Shown here one piece after another: positions 1-7,741 of a DNA stretch of 35,670 bases (position 1 is the stretch's first letter; the number at the start of each line of letters is the position of its first letter). A program made the position numbers and the translations under genes. This stretch comes from an uncultured Alphaproteobacteria bacterium (GTDB lineage: Bacteria; Pseudomonadota; Alphaproteobacteria; HIMB59), in assembly GCA_902516235.1 (NCBI GenBank), contig CABXXO010000007.1, forward strand, positions 1 through 35,670, written 5' to 3'. The notes beneath the pieces were generated by a model that saw only the letters and a list, made by a program, of their open reading frames with translations, did not search any database and was not told where the DNA came from.

Positions 1-576
1 AAAAAATATTACAGTTGAGGGATTAATCCCTGCAAATGACTCAGTAAAAATTCTAGCAATCGATACGGCAGGATTTGCAAAACTAGCTGAGGATGTAAAA
101 ATTATTGCAGCTGTGATGTAAATACCAACATTAAAAGCAACAATATTTTTACCACCTACTTTTGATAGCAAAATAACCATCAGTAGTCCAAAGGAAGCAA
201 AAATCTCTGAAATATAAATATTTGTTCTACTTCTAATATTTGAGGAGATTTCTACAATGCTTAAACCAAAAATATAATTTGCAAAAATTGTTCCAAGAAT
301 AGCTGCAGTAATTTGTATAGAAATATATAGACATAGATCTTTTACGCTTAGCTCTTTTTGTAAGAAAAAAAATATTGAAACAATAGGATTAAAATGTGCT
401 CCAGAAAAATTAGCAAATATTCCAATTATAAAAATAAGTGTTAAACCTATGACAACAGCATGACTAAACAAAATAACCATTTGATCATTTGTATATTGTT
501 GACCTGCAATTCCAGAACCTACGATGGATACTAATAAAATAAAGCTACCTATAAACTCTGATATGTATTTTTGCAT
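1..576 (-). CDS. MIP-family aquaporin/solute channel, 3' end cut by window edge
   Basis: This is an inner-membrane channel of the aquaporin (MIP) family for water or small neutral solutes. The frame is open from an ATG at 576 to the window edge, giving 192 residues without a stop. The first pore motif reads GAHFNPIV (Asn63-Pro64-Ile65, a variant of NPA), and the second is SFANPAVSIAR (Asn168-Pro169-Ala170). The spacing of about 105 residues and the hydrophobic segments between them fit the duplicated three-helix MIP fold. A family member is about 220-240 residues, so roughly the last helix is missing. The substrate cannot be fixed; bacterial relatives include water, glycerol and arsenite channels. 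It is transcribed away from the small ORF at 616, with 39 bases between their starts. The fold assignment is secure and the substrate is unknown. Confidence 0.88.
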   Translation of the reverse strand, partial: MQKYISEFIGSFILLVSIVGSGIAGQQYTNDQMVILFSHAVVIGLTLIFIIGIFANFSGAHFNPIVSIFFFLQKELSVKDLCLYISIQITAAILGTIFANYIFGLSIVEISSNIRSRTNIYISEIFASFGLLMVILLSKVGGKNIVAFNVGIYITAAIIFTSSASFANPAVSIARIFTESFAGINPSTVIFF

Positions 577-615
577 TTTAAAAGGCTTACTGTATTATTG
601 CTTTAATTTAAAGCG

Positions 616-921
616 ATGTATTATGAATTTTTAGTTACACACTTAGACGCCCCATTTTTATTACTTTCAGCAGTAACTACAGGCTTAATAATTCGTATCT
701 TTTATAAACAATACATGAGTACAAACCTTGCAATGAGGGTTGTAATTTCAATAGCTCTTTTTCTTATTAATGCAATTATTATTGTTCCAGGAATAGTCTT
801 CATATACAGATGGATTATGTTGTGTGGTTTTTATCAACCGAGTGGTATTTTTGAAACTGGATATGGCTGTAGCGGGGATGTCTTTAGTCTACGTGTTCCA
901 AGGCTTTTTTTACTTTCGTAA
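616..921 (+). CDS. Small hypothetical membrane protein
   Basis: An ORF of 101 residues, family not recognised. It has about three hydrophobic stretches: residues 10-28, 39-57 and 58-72. The first 88 or so residues look like a real membrane protein (Phe/Ile/Leu-rich segments with Arg/Lys between them). The last 13 residues lie antisense to the 3' end of the convergent aminotransferase gene, a 38-base tail-to-tail overlap. An AAAG sits just before the ATG, which is a weak ribosome site. Either this is a genuine overlapping gene, or it has lost its original stop and runs on into its neighbour. I see no function. Confidence 0.45.
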   Translation: MYYEFLVTHLDAPFLLLSAVTTGLIIRIFYKQYMSTNLAMRVVISIALFLINAIIIVPGIVFIYRWIMLCGFYQPSGIFETGYGCSGDVFSLRVPRLFLLS

Positions 922-2197
922 ACATTTCATCAACTTGACTATCGTTAATGATTAAAGGGGGGGAAAATGCAAGAGTATCTCCATTGGCTCTAACCATAAG
1001 ACCAAGATCCCAAGCCTTCTTCATCGTCTCAAAGCCTCTGACACCTACGGCACCTTTTTTAGGCTCTAGTTCTAGAGCAGCAATAACGCCTAAATTTCTT
1101 ATATCGATAATATGTTTAGTGCCTTTGAGACCATGGGCAGCTTCTTCAATAACAGGAGCTATATGAGCTGCATTATCAAAAAGCCCTTCTTCTTTGTAAA
1201 TATCTAGTGTTGCCAAAGCTGCTGCACACGCAACAGGATGACCGGAATAAGTGTATCCGTGAAATAATTCTATTGGAGCATCTGCATTCTCTATCATCGA
1301 CTCATAGATAAAGTCTTGAACAATCGTGGCACCCATTGGAATAGTCGCGTTCGTGATGCCCTTAGCACATGAAATTATATCAGGAGTTACGCCAAAAAAT
1401 TCTGATCCGGTGGCTTTTCCCATACGACCAAAAGCTGTTACCACTTCATCAAAGATTAATAAAATATCATGCTTCGTGCATAGTTCTCTGAGTCTTTTAA
1501 GGTAACCTTTTGGAGGTGGGAGCGCACCAGTTGATCCAGCAATTGGCTCAACGATTACAGCAGCAATAGTTGATGCATCATGTAATTGGACAAGACGCTC
1601 TAAGTCGTCTGCAAGTTCAGCGCCATGTTCAGGTTCACCTTTTGAAAAAGCATTCAGTTCCAGATTATGAGTATGACGTAAATGATCAACACCATTGAGC
1701 ATTGAGCCAAAGTACATTCTGTTTTTCACCATACCCCCGACGGATATTCCACCGAAGCCAACACCGTGATATCCTCTCTCACGGCCAATCAATCTAGTTT
1801 TAGAAGAGTGTCCTCGCGCTCGCTGATAAGCAAGAGCAATTTTTAAGGCACTATCTACTGCCTCTGATCCTGAATTAGAAAAGAAAACATGATTCATTCC
1901 TTCAGGAAATATTTCAGCTAAGCGATTAGCTAGTTCAAATTGTTTAGGATGCCCAAATTGAAATGGAGGAGAATAATCCAGATTTTCAATTTGTTCATTT
2001 ACCGCTTCTTGAATTTTTTTTCGACCATGACCAGCGTTTACACACCACAGTCCTGCAGTGCCATCTAAAATTTCTCTATTATCATCACTGATAAAATGCA
2101 TATCCTTGGCTCCGACAATAATTCTAGGATCTTTTTTGAATGTCTTGTTGGGAGTAAAAGGCATCCATAGCGGTTCTAAGTTATTAGGTTTATTCAT
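884..2197 (-). CDS. Class III omega-aminotransferase, beta-alanine--pyruvate type
   Basis: A PLP-dependent fold-type I transaminase of class III, 437 residues, the usual full length. It would move an amino group from an omega-amino acid or amine to pyruvate. The N-terminal WMPFTPNKTFKKDPRI block, the LWCVNAGHG and FFSNSGSE (PLP phosphate) motifs, RGYHGVG, IFDEVVTAFGR with the PLP-nitrogen Asp250, and the CAKGIT block with Schiff-base Lys279 all match the beta-alanine:pyruvate (OapT/AptA-like) group. The gene stands alone on the minus strand. Marine alphaproteobacteria often use this subfamily for beta-alanine, taurine or polyamine products, so the exact donor is open. Fold and reaction type are certain; substrate is inferred. 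Confidence 0.9.
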   Translation of the reverse strand: MNKPNNLEPLWMPFTPNKTFKKDPRIIVGAKDMHFISDDNREILDGTAGLWCVNAGHGRKKIQEAVNEQIENLDYSPPFQFGHPKQFELANRLAEIFPEGMNHVFFSNSGSEAVDSALKIALAYQRARGHSSKTRLIGRERGYHGVGFGGISVGGMVKNRMYFGSMLNGVDHLRHTHNLELNAFSKGEPEHGAELADDLERLVQLHDASTIAAVIVEPIAGSTGALPPPKGYLKRLRELCTKHDILLIFDEVVTAFGRMGKATGSEFFGVTPDIISCAKGITNATIPMGATIVQDFIYESMIENADAPIELFHGYTYSGHPVACAAALATLDIYKEEGLFDNAAHIAPVIEEAAHGLKGTKHIIDIRNLGVIAALELEPKKGAVGVRGFETMKKAWDLGLMVRANGDTLAFSPPLIINDSQVDEMFTKVKKALEHVD

Positions 2198-2247
2198 ATA
2201 TTGTTAAAAATCTTATTCCTGAATTTGCATTCTGTCTATGATTGTTT

Positions 2248-2535
2248 TTAAGATTTATAGCCCGACAAATAAATATCAACCATTACAGATATCATTACTT
2301 TAGAATATTCATTCTTATAGAACTCAGGATAATGACTGTCCTCTTTTAAGATGCCTTCATAATCCCATTCTAGGCCAAATGCTTTGTATTCACCTTTTTG
2401 AAGTAATTTATAAAAATACTCTTCGTTTATTTTTGAAAAACTATCCTCCATGATTTTATGTTTCTTGTTCCTGAGTAAAAAATACAGATAAAGCGCGAAT
2501 ATATTAGTTTTTTCCCTATCCAAATTAGATTTCAT
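2248..2535 (-). CDS. Small hypothetical protein
   Basis: A 95-residue ORF of unknown family. From the internal Met29 (start at 2451, 67 residues) the product is soluble, charged and rich in Tyr, Glu and Lys, which looks like a compact folded protein. The 28 residues before it are Lys/Leu-rich and less convincing. The far start at 2535 has AAGG directly touching the ATG, too close to work as a ribosome site; the Met29 start has an AGGAAC about 14 bases upstream. I cannot choose firmly. It lies on the same strand as, and 50 bases upstream of, the aminotransferase and could be co-transcribed with it. No motif suggests a function. Confidence 0.45.
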   Translation of the reverse strand: MKSNLDREKTNIFALYLYFLLRNKKHKIMEDSFSKINEEYFYKLLQKGEYKAFGLEWDYEGILKEDSHYPEFYKNEYSKVMISVMVDIYLSGYKS

Positions 2536-2583
2536 CCTTAGATTTTATGATGGCGTTTATAAATTTCCATACTATTTTTAACT

Positions 2584-3036
2584 ATGTCTGAATTATCTAT
2601 AAACTTAAAATGGAAACTTGGAGAGGGTGAATTAGTACCAGGCAAATTCTCCAATTCTCATGAAATTTCTTTCAATGATAATTATAATATTACTGCAGAT
2701 GCTGCCCCTGATTGGGGAGGGAACCCAGATTATACAAATCCAGAACAAGCCTTGGCAGCATCAGTTAGCAGTTGCCACATGATGACTTTTTTAGCATTAG
2801 CAGCCAAAATGAAATGGCCAGTAAATTCCTATGAAGATAAGGCTGACGCTTATTTAGGCAAAAATTCCAAAGGGCAGATGGCTGTGACTAAGATAGTCCT
2901 TCATCCTGTTGTGACATTTAGTGGAGAATTTACGATTAGTGACCAAGATATGAAGGACATGCATGATAGATCTCATCGATATTGTTTTGTTGCTAACTCG
3001 TTGGCTGAAGAAGTTGTATTTGAAGTTAGTTTATGA
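2584..3036 (+). CDS. OsmC-family thiol peroxidase-like protein
   Basis: A 150-residue member of the OsmC/Ohr superfamily, whose characterised members reduce organic hydroperoxides with a pair of cysteines. Cys64 lies in the expected helix (motif SVSSCHMM after NPEQALAAS). The second cysteine, Cys134, lies in HRYCFVANSL near the C-terminus, so the reactive pair is intact. The N-terminus is the usual beta-strand region with NDNYNITADAAPDWGG. The gene overlaps the next by four bases (ATGA), and the acyl-CoA ligase follows, so it is probably the first gene of a three-gene operon. This OsmC subgroup is commonly annotated only as OsmC family protein; its physiological oxidant is not shown by the sequence. 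Confidence 0.9.
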   Translation: MSELSINLKWKLGEGELVPGKFSNSHEISFNDNYNITADAAPDWGGNPDYTNPEQALAASVSSCHMMTFLALAAKMKWPVNSYEDKADAYLGKNSKGQMAVTKIVLHPVVTFSGEFTISDQDMKDMHDRSHRYCFVANSLAEEVVFEVSL

Positions 3037-3836
3037 GCACAGATAGACAATCATCACTTGTAAAAATCACGGAACTGGAAAACGGGATATTTGAAATCAT
3101 CCTCAGCGATCCAAGTCATCAAAACACCTTATCAGAAAAAATGATTGATGAGCTACAATCTGCATTTGATCGTTTCAATTCTAGTCCTAGTAGGGTTATC
3201 ATTTTATCCTCTACAGGAAAAGTTTTCTCAGCTGGTCATGATTTAAAAGAACTTAAAGCTGCTCGGTCTCATCCTGATAAGGGCAAAGAGTATTTTCAAT
3301 CAATTTTAAAAAAATGCTCAAGATTAATGCAAACAATAGTCAACCATTCGAAACCTGTCATAGCCCAGGTAGATGGAGTTGCTACAGCTGCAGGATGCCA
3401 ATTGGCACTAAGTTGTGATTTGGTTTATGCCTCTTCTAACTCAAGGTTTGCTACACCAGGAGTAAACATTGGCCTTTTTTGTTCAACTCCAATGGTGGCC
3501 CTTTCTAGAAATACAACCTCAAAAAACTCCATGGAAATGCTTCTTACAGGGGAGCTAATATCTGCTGATGAGGCAGAGAAAAAAGGTCTTATTAATAAGA
3601 GTGTAAATGAGGAAGAGCTAGAAAACCTGATATTAGAAAAAGCCACTAAAATCAGCTCAAAATCTGGTACCACATTAAAAATTGGTAAAAAAGCATTTTA
3701 TCAACAAATTGAAATGTCTTTAGCTGAAGCATATGAGTATGCTTCAAAAGTAATGCTTGAAAACATGTTGGACCAAGAGGCTAAAGAGGGAATAGAAGCT
3801 TTTTTAGAAAAACGATCTCCAAATTGGAAAGAATAA
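3033..3836 (+). CDS. Enoyl-CoA hydratase/isomerase-family protein (ECHDC3-like)
   Basis: A crotonase-fold protein of 267 residues. It keeps the CoA/oxyanion-hole segments: SAGHDLKEL around 66-74 and GVATAAGCQLALSCDL around 115-130. The two glutamates that catalyse hydration in classical crotonase are absent. The first position lies in YASSNSRF (132-139), with Ser where Glu is usual. The second lies in TPGVNIGLFCSTPM (141-154), with no acidic residue. The same loss is known in ECHDC3-type proteins. A standard hydratase activity is therefore doubtful; another CoA-thioester reaction, or a binding role, is possible. It is translationally coupled to the upstream osmC-like gene and lies nine bases before an acyl-CoA ligase, so an acyl-CoA context is clear. 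Confidence 0.87.
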   Translation: MSTDRQSSLVKITELENGIFEIILSDPSHQNTLSEKMIDELQSAFDRFNSSPSRVIILSSTGKVFSAGHDLKELKAARSHPDKGKEYFQSILKKCSRLMQTIVNHSKPVIAQVDGVATAAGCQLALSCDLVYASSNSRFATPGVNIGLFCSTPMVALSRNTTSKNSMEMLLTGELISADEAEKKGLINKSVNEEELENLILEKATKISSKSGTTLKIGKKAFYQQIEMSLAEAYEYASKVMLENMLDQEAKEGIEAFLEKRSPNWKE

Positions 3837-3845
3837 AACCTTAAG

Positions 3846-5492
3846 ATGGTCAATCCCTATAATCAGGATTTGGATGCAAATTCTGCTAACTATCAACCTC
3901 TCACCCCATTATCATTTCTAGAAAGAGCCGCAGATGTATTTCCAGAGTTTACTGCAATTGTTCATGGTAATCTTCGAAGATCCTATGCTGAATTTTATCT
4001 TCGCTCTAAAAAGTTAGCCTCAGCTTTATCTCAGCAGGGCATGACAAGAGGAAGTACAATATCAACTTTGTTGTTGAATACACCTCCAATGCTCGAAGCG
4101 CATTATGGAATTCCAATGTGTGGAGGAGTAATCCATGCTATCAATACCCGACTCGATGCCGCGACTATTGCCTTTCAACTTGAACACGCTGACTCACAGT
4201 TTTTATTATATGATCGAGAGTTATCATTAACTGTAAAAGAAGTTTTGAGTCAATGCAAAGTCAAACCTCAATTAATTGAATTTATAGATAAAGAACACTC
4301 CTATGAGTCTCTCGATAATTTTGATTTAGATGTAATAGATTATGAGGAATTTTTGGATCAAGGAGATAGCAATTATCAATGGCTCATGCCAGAAAATGAG
4401 TGGAACGCAATTTCTGTTGGATACACTTCTGGTACTACTGGTGATCCCAAAGGGGTAGTCTCTCATCATCGTGGAGCTTATTTATTAGCTCAAGGTAATG
4501 CAATGGTTGCCTCTATGCCTAAACATTCAGTGTATCTTTGGACACTCCCGATGTTTCATTGTAACGGCTGGTGTTTTCCATGGACTATGTCAGCAATTAT
4601 TGGAACTCATATTTGTCTGCGCCAAGTTAGGGCAGAACCAATATGGAATAGCATAAAAAACCATAAAGTTAGCCATTTATGTGGGGCACCCATCGTAATG
4701 TCAGTTATTTTATCACAACACCAAAAAAACAGTTTTAACATAACTCATGAGGTTCAATTTTTTACTGCAGCTGCACCACCACCAGAAAATATTCTTAGAG
4801 AAATGCAAGAGTCAGGATTTTTAGTAACTCATCTTTATGGTTTGACTGAAACATATGGACCAGCTGTCATCAATGAGTGGCATCAAGAATGGAATTCATT
4901 AGACATGAATGCACAAGCATCACTTAAAGCAAGGCAGGGTGTACGATACCTTCCTCTAGAACATCTCAAAGTTCTTGACCCTGATACTATGAAGCAGGTT
5001 CCTGCCGATGGCAAAACAATTGGTGAAGTTATGTTTCAAGGAAATATTGTGATGAAGGGTTATTTAAAAAATAAATCTGCAAATCAAAAAGCTTTTGAAG
5101 GTGGTTGGTTTCACTCAGGAGATTTAGCAGTGATGCACCCTGACGGATATCTCCAGCTAAAAGATCGATCAAAAGATATTATAATATCTGGTGGAGAAAA
5201 TATTTCATCGATTGAAATTGAGGAAGTATTCTTAAAAAATGATTGTGTCAGTGCTGTAGCAGTCATCGCTATTCCTGATCAAAAATGGGGCGAAGTCCCC
5301 TGTGCTTTTATTGAACTAAAAAAAGATCAAAATTGGAATGAGATACATGCAAAACAGTGGTGCGAAGAAAACTTGGCATCATTTAAAGTACCTAAATTCT
5401 ATTTTTTTGAGAACATTCCTCGAACTTCAACTGGCAAAATTCAAAAATTTGTATTAAGAGAAAAAGGAAAGAGGCTTACTGGAACAAATTGA
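3846..5492 (+). CDS. AMP-forming acyl-CoA synthetase (DmdB-related group)
   Basis: An ANL-superfamily ligase of 548 residues that would activate a carboxylic acid to its acyl-AMP and then its CoA thioester. The adenylate P-loop YTSGTTGDPKG is at 193-203. It is followed by TLPMFHCNGWCFPW (substrate side), HLYGLTET (A5), HSGDLAV with the ribose-binding Asp, KDRSKDIIISGGENIS (hinge), and PRTSTGKIQK with the catalytic Lys at about 531. The MFHCNGWCFPW pattern is typical of the medium-chain/methylmercaptopropionate-CoA ligase (DmdB-like) group. Given the dmdA gene at 22385 in the same window, a DmdB role is possible, but many paralogues of this group act on other short acids. It is the last gene of the osmC-crotonase-ligase operon. 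Confidence 0.9.
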   Translation: MVNPYNQDLDANSANYQPLTPLSFLERAADVFPEFTAIVHGNLRRSYAEFYLRSKKLASALSQQGMTRGSTISTLLLNTPPMLEAHYGIPMCGGVIHAINTRLDAATIAFQLEHADSQFLLYDRELSLTVKEVLSQCKVKPQLIEFIDKEHSYESLDNFDLDVIDYEEFLDQGDSNYQWLMPENEWNAISVGYTSGTTGDPKGVVSHHRGAYLLAQGNAMVASMPKHSVYLWTLPMFHCNGWCFPWTMSAIIGTHICLRQVRAEPIWNSIKNHKVSHLCGAPIVMSVILSQHQKNSFNITHEVQFFTAAAPPPENILREMQESGFLVTHLYGLTETYGPAVINEWHQEWNSLDMNAQASLKARQGVRYLPLEHLKVLDPDTMKQVPADGKTIGEVMFQGNIVMKGYLKNKSANQKAFEGGWFHSGDLAVMHPDGYLQLKDRSKDIIISGGENISSIEIEEVFLKNDCVSAVAVIAIPDQKWGEVPCAFIELKKDQNWNEIHAKQWCEENLASFKVPKFYFFENIPRTSTGKIQKFVLREKGKRLTGTN

Positions 5493-5520
5493 GGGTAGCT
5501 CTCACCACCCCCAAAAAAAC

Positions 5521-5604
5521 TTATAATTTTGAACCCACGATCCCGGCTATTAACCAAATAATCATTATTATAAAAGGGTAGTGTCCTGTGAACATGTCAG
5601 CCAT
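5521..5604 (-). CDS. 27-residue single-pass membrane peptide
   Basis: A tiny gene in an otherwise empty 303-base interval. It encodes 27 residues, starting MADMFTGHYP, continuing through one hydrophobic helix of about 14 residues (FIIMIIWLIAGIVG) and ending SKL. A perfect AGGAGG (minus strand, 5616-5611) sits six bases before the ATG, one of the strongest ribosome sites in the window, and this is the main reason to call it. An inverted repeat and AT-rich sequence lie upstream. I do not recognise the family. Short subunits of transporters or oxidases look like this, but no partner gene is adjacent. The ribosome site and composition are direct observations; function is unknown. Confidence 0.6.
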   Translation of the reverse strand: MADMFTGHYPFIIMIIWLIAGIVGSKL

Positions 5605-5651
5605 TTAAAACCTCCTAGATTTCATGAAATAAGATTAAAGGTTTATGATTA

Positions 5652-5670
5652 ATATGCAATAATTGCATAT
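5652..5670. promoter_or_regulatory. Perfect inverted repeat, candidate operator
   Basis: The arms ATATGCAA and TTGCATAT are perfectly complementary (8 bp each) around a 3-base TAA spacer. A third copy of the half-site, TATGCAA, lies at 5727-5733. The site is between the divergent small-peptide gene (start 5604) and pncC (start 5796), where a repressor or activator dimer could control either. Background AT-richness makes short palindromes common, but the GC-containing core repeated three times raises interest. The binding protein is unknown. Confidence 0.4.
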
Positions 5671-5774
5671 ATTATTTTCAAAAATGTTGATTTTTTTGTT
5701 AATAATTTGAGTAAAAATCTTTTTTTTATGCAATTTTTAGATACCTATAAGTACCATTGTTATTTTGTAGTCCT

Positions 5775-5780
5775 TATAAT
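5775..5780 (+). promoter_or_regulatory. Candidate -10 box for pncC operon
   Basis: An exact TATAAT lies 15 bases before the pncC start codon. No convincing -35 hexamer is found 16-18 bases upstream, so the call rests on the -10 match and its position at the head of a long plus-strand gene run. If used, the leader would be very short. Confidence 0.3.
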
Positions 5781-5795
5781 AAGTATATTTAGTTC

Positions 5796-6275
5796 ATGAC
5801 AGTAGAATCAAAGATAATCAAATATCTCTTAAATGAAAATATTACCCTATCTACAGCGGAGTCTTGTACAGGTGGTTTGCTGGCAGCGAAATTTACATCT
5901 AAGCCAGGAATATCTAAAATTTATAAGAGCGGATTTATTACATATTCAAATGACTCAAAAATTAAACATCTAAAAATCTCCCCCAATACTCTCAAAAGAT
6001 ATGGTGCTGTCAGTCGCCAAGTCTGTGCTCAGATGTGTTTTCAATTACATAAAATTACAAAAAGCCAACTAACGTTTTCGACAACAGGTGTGGCTGGCCC
6101 AGATGGAGGAACTAAATTAAAACCAGTGGGTTTAGTTTTCATAGGAGTTTATTTTAAAAAAAAAATTTATGTTGAAAAATTAAAGTTTGGTCCAAGACTC
6201 TCAAGATCACAAATTCAAAAGGGTACTGTTAAGGAATGTTTTCAAATGGTAAGCGAGATACTAAATGGGTTATAA
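5796..6275 (+). CDS. pncC: Nicotinamide-nucleotide amidase (CinA C-terminal domain)
   Basis: A stand-alone CinA C-terminal domain of 159 residues, the normal length for PncC. This enzyme deamidates nicotinamide mononucleotide to nicotinic acid mononucleotide in NAD recycling. The active-site segment TAESCTGGLLAAK (20-32) and the later TGVAGPDGGTKLKPVGLV are the family signatures. The N-terminal molybdopterin-like domain of full CinA is absent, as in many proteobacteria. It overlaps the helicase gene by 11 bases, so the two are co-transcribed. The short upstream region has a TATAAT and a palindrome. Confident on family; the reaction follows from the family. Confidence 0.9.
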   Translation: MTVESKIIKYLLNENITLSTAESCTGGLLAAKFTSKPGISKIYKSGFITYSNDSKIKHLKISPNTLKRYGAVSRQVCAQMCFQLHKITKSQLTFSTTGVAGPDGGTKLKPVGLVFIGVYFKKKIYVEKLKFGPRLSRSQIQKGTVKECFQMVSEILNGL

Positions 6276-7566
6276 GCGAAATTATAATAGTTTGCTACCT
6301 GATGATTTTGTGTTGAGTGAGGAATTTGAGACAATTATCGAACAGTTAGAAAATACAAAAGACCATTTTTATATTACAGGAAAAGCAGGAAGTGGTAAGT
6401 CAACTTTGTTAGCATATTTTCGATCCATCACAAAAAAAAACACTGCTGTTCTTGCTCCTACAGGTGTCGCTGCAATCCGTGTCAAGGGACAAACTATTCA
6501 CTCATTTTTTGGCTTCCCTCCCAAAGTTATTCAGACAAGGCACATTAAGAAAGTAAGACAAACTGAAGTGCTCCAAAATTTAGAAACTCTCATTATAGAT
6601 GAAGTATCAATGGTGCGTGCTGATGTCTTTGATGCAATTGATTATAGTCTTCGTGTTCATCGCAAAAAACTTACTCAGCCTTTTGGAGGAGTTCAGTTGG
6701 TTGTATTTGGGGACTTATTTCAACTCCCACCAGTCGTCAACATGGATGAGTCAGGTCTTTTACAGCGTATTTACTCGAAAGGTCACTTCTTCTTTCACTC
6801 AAATATTTTTCAGGATGCTCAATTTAAAACCCTTGAATTATATAGTATATATCGTCAAAAAGATGATCACTTTATTCATTTACTTAACTCTGTTCGAGAT
6901 GGTTCTATAACCCACTCTCAAATAGATAATATCAATGACTCTTTAATTGATCATATTGAGATGTATGAGGGAAAAATAATACTTACTACTACCAACGCTC
7001 GAGCAAGTAGTATTAATCAAAAATACCTAAGTCAGTTGAATGAAGAAGAGTTTTCCTACCGAGGACAAGCGACAGGTCAGTTTTACAAAGAGTTATTTCC
7101 CACTGATGAAATTTTAAAATTAAAAAAAGGGGCTCAAGTAATTATGATCAAAAATGATCCTGAAAAAAGATGGGTTAATGGATCAATAGGTATTATTCAC
7201 GATATTGCACAAAAAAAAATCAAAGTAAAAATCGATAACAAAGTCTTTGAAGTTAAAAAAGAAAAATGGGATCGCATTCAGTATACTTATGATGATGATC
7301 AACAAGAAGTTCAAGAAGAGATAACAGGATCTTTTAAACAGTATCCAATGCGATTAGCTTGGGCAATTACTATTCACAAAAGCCAAGGACAAACCTTTGA
7401 AAAAGTAATAATAGACATGAGCCAAGGTTCCTTTGCCCCAGGACAGCTTTATGTTGCATTAAGTAGATGTATAAGTTTAGAGGGTATAGAACTTCTAAGA
7501 CCTATTAAAAAATCTGATATCATTGTTAACAATCAGTTGATAGGTTTCCAGGATAGATTAATTTAA
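6265..7566 (+). CDS. PIF1-like superfamily 1 DNA helicase
   Basis: A 433-residue SF1B helicase of the PIF1/RecD-like group. It contains Walker A GKAGSGKST (39-47), the TGVAAI motif Ia (66-71), TIHSFFGF, Walker B LIIDEVSM (109-116), GDLFQLPPV (149-157), a YRQ motif near 197, and the C-terminal AWAITIHKSQGQTFE and GQLYVALSRC motifs. All ATPase motifs look intact. No extra nuclease or zinc domain is fused. These bacterial PIF1 relatives unwind 5'-to-3' and act on forked or structured DNA; the specific role here is unknown. It overlaps pncC at its start, and the next small gene begins one base after its stop. Confidence 0.92.
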   Translation: MGYKRNYNSLLPDDFVLSEEFETIIEQLENTKDHFYITGKAGSGKSTLLAYFRSITKKNTAVLAPTGVAAIRVKGQTIHSFFGFPPKVIQTRHIKKVRQTEVLQNLETLIIDEVSMVRADVFDAIDYSLRVHRKKLTQPFGGVQLVVFGDLFQLPPVVNMDESGLLQRIYSKGHFFFHSNIFQDAQFKTLELYSIYRQKDDHFIHLLNSVRDGSITHSQIDNINDSLIDHIEMYEGKIILTTTNARASSINQKYLSQLNEEEFSYRGQATGQFYKELFPTDEILKLKKGAQVIMIKNDPEKRWVNGSIGIIHDIAQKKIKVKIDNKVFEVKKEKWDRIQYTYDDDQQEVQEEITGSFKQYPMRLAWAITIHKSQGQTFEKVIIDMSQGSFAPGQLYVALSRCISLEGIELLRPIKKSDIIVNNQLIGFQDRLI

Positions 7567-7567
7567 G

Positions 7568-7741
7568 ATGAGTAAGAAAATTTTATATAGTATTGCAGTC
7601 TTTAGCATTATTGGTATTGGTTTATATATTTCCTCAACTTTTGAATACCATGAATACTATGAGGAATGTGAAAAGCAAAGTAATACCCAAGGGGGCATTG
7701 AGTCCTGTGTTGATTATAAGATAAAAGAAGCAAAAAAATGA
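7568..7741 (+). CDS. 57-residue membrane-anchored small protein
   Basis: A short ORF starting one base after the helicase stop and ending in a four-base ATGA overlap with the AlaX gene, so it fills the gap exactly, as real operon members do. The protein begins MSKKILYSIAVF, has one hydrophobic segment (about residues 5-23), then an acidic and Tyr-rich tail with two cysteines (Cys34 and Cys47) that could form a disulfide outside the cytoplasm. The segment could be an uncleaved anchor or a signal peptide. No family is recognised. The tight coupling on both sides is the main evidence. Confidence 0.7.
   Translation: MSKKILYSIAVFSIIGIGLYISSTFEYHEYYEECEKQSNTQGGIESCVDYKIKEAKK

Noticed and set aside
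948..1166. Plus-strand ORF antisense to the aminotransferase
   Set aside because: Lies wholly inside a clear conserved gene on the other strand and has no family features.
3425..3673. Minus-strand ORF inside the crotonase-fold gene
   Set aside because: Ser/Phe-rich shadow of a well-supported gene.
3033..5492. Assignment of the crotonase and ligase as DmdD and DmdB
   Set aside because: The crotonase lacks both catalytic glutamates found in DmdD, and the ligase group has many non-DmdB members; kept as a possibility for the ligase only.
5493..5520. Terminator after the acyl-CoA ligase gene
   Set aside because: GGGT/ACCC arms form only a weak stem and are followed by As rather than Ts on the plus strand.
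6599..6910. Plus-strand ORF in another frame of the helicase
   Set aside because: Overlaps intact helicase motifs; composition is that of an out-of-frame translation.
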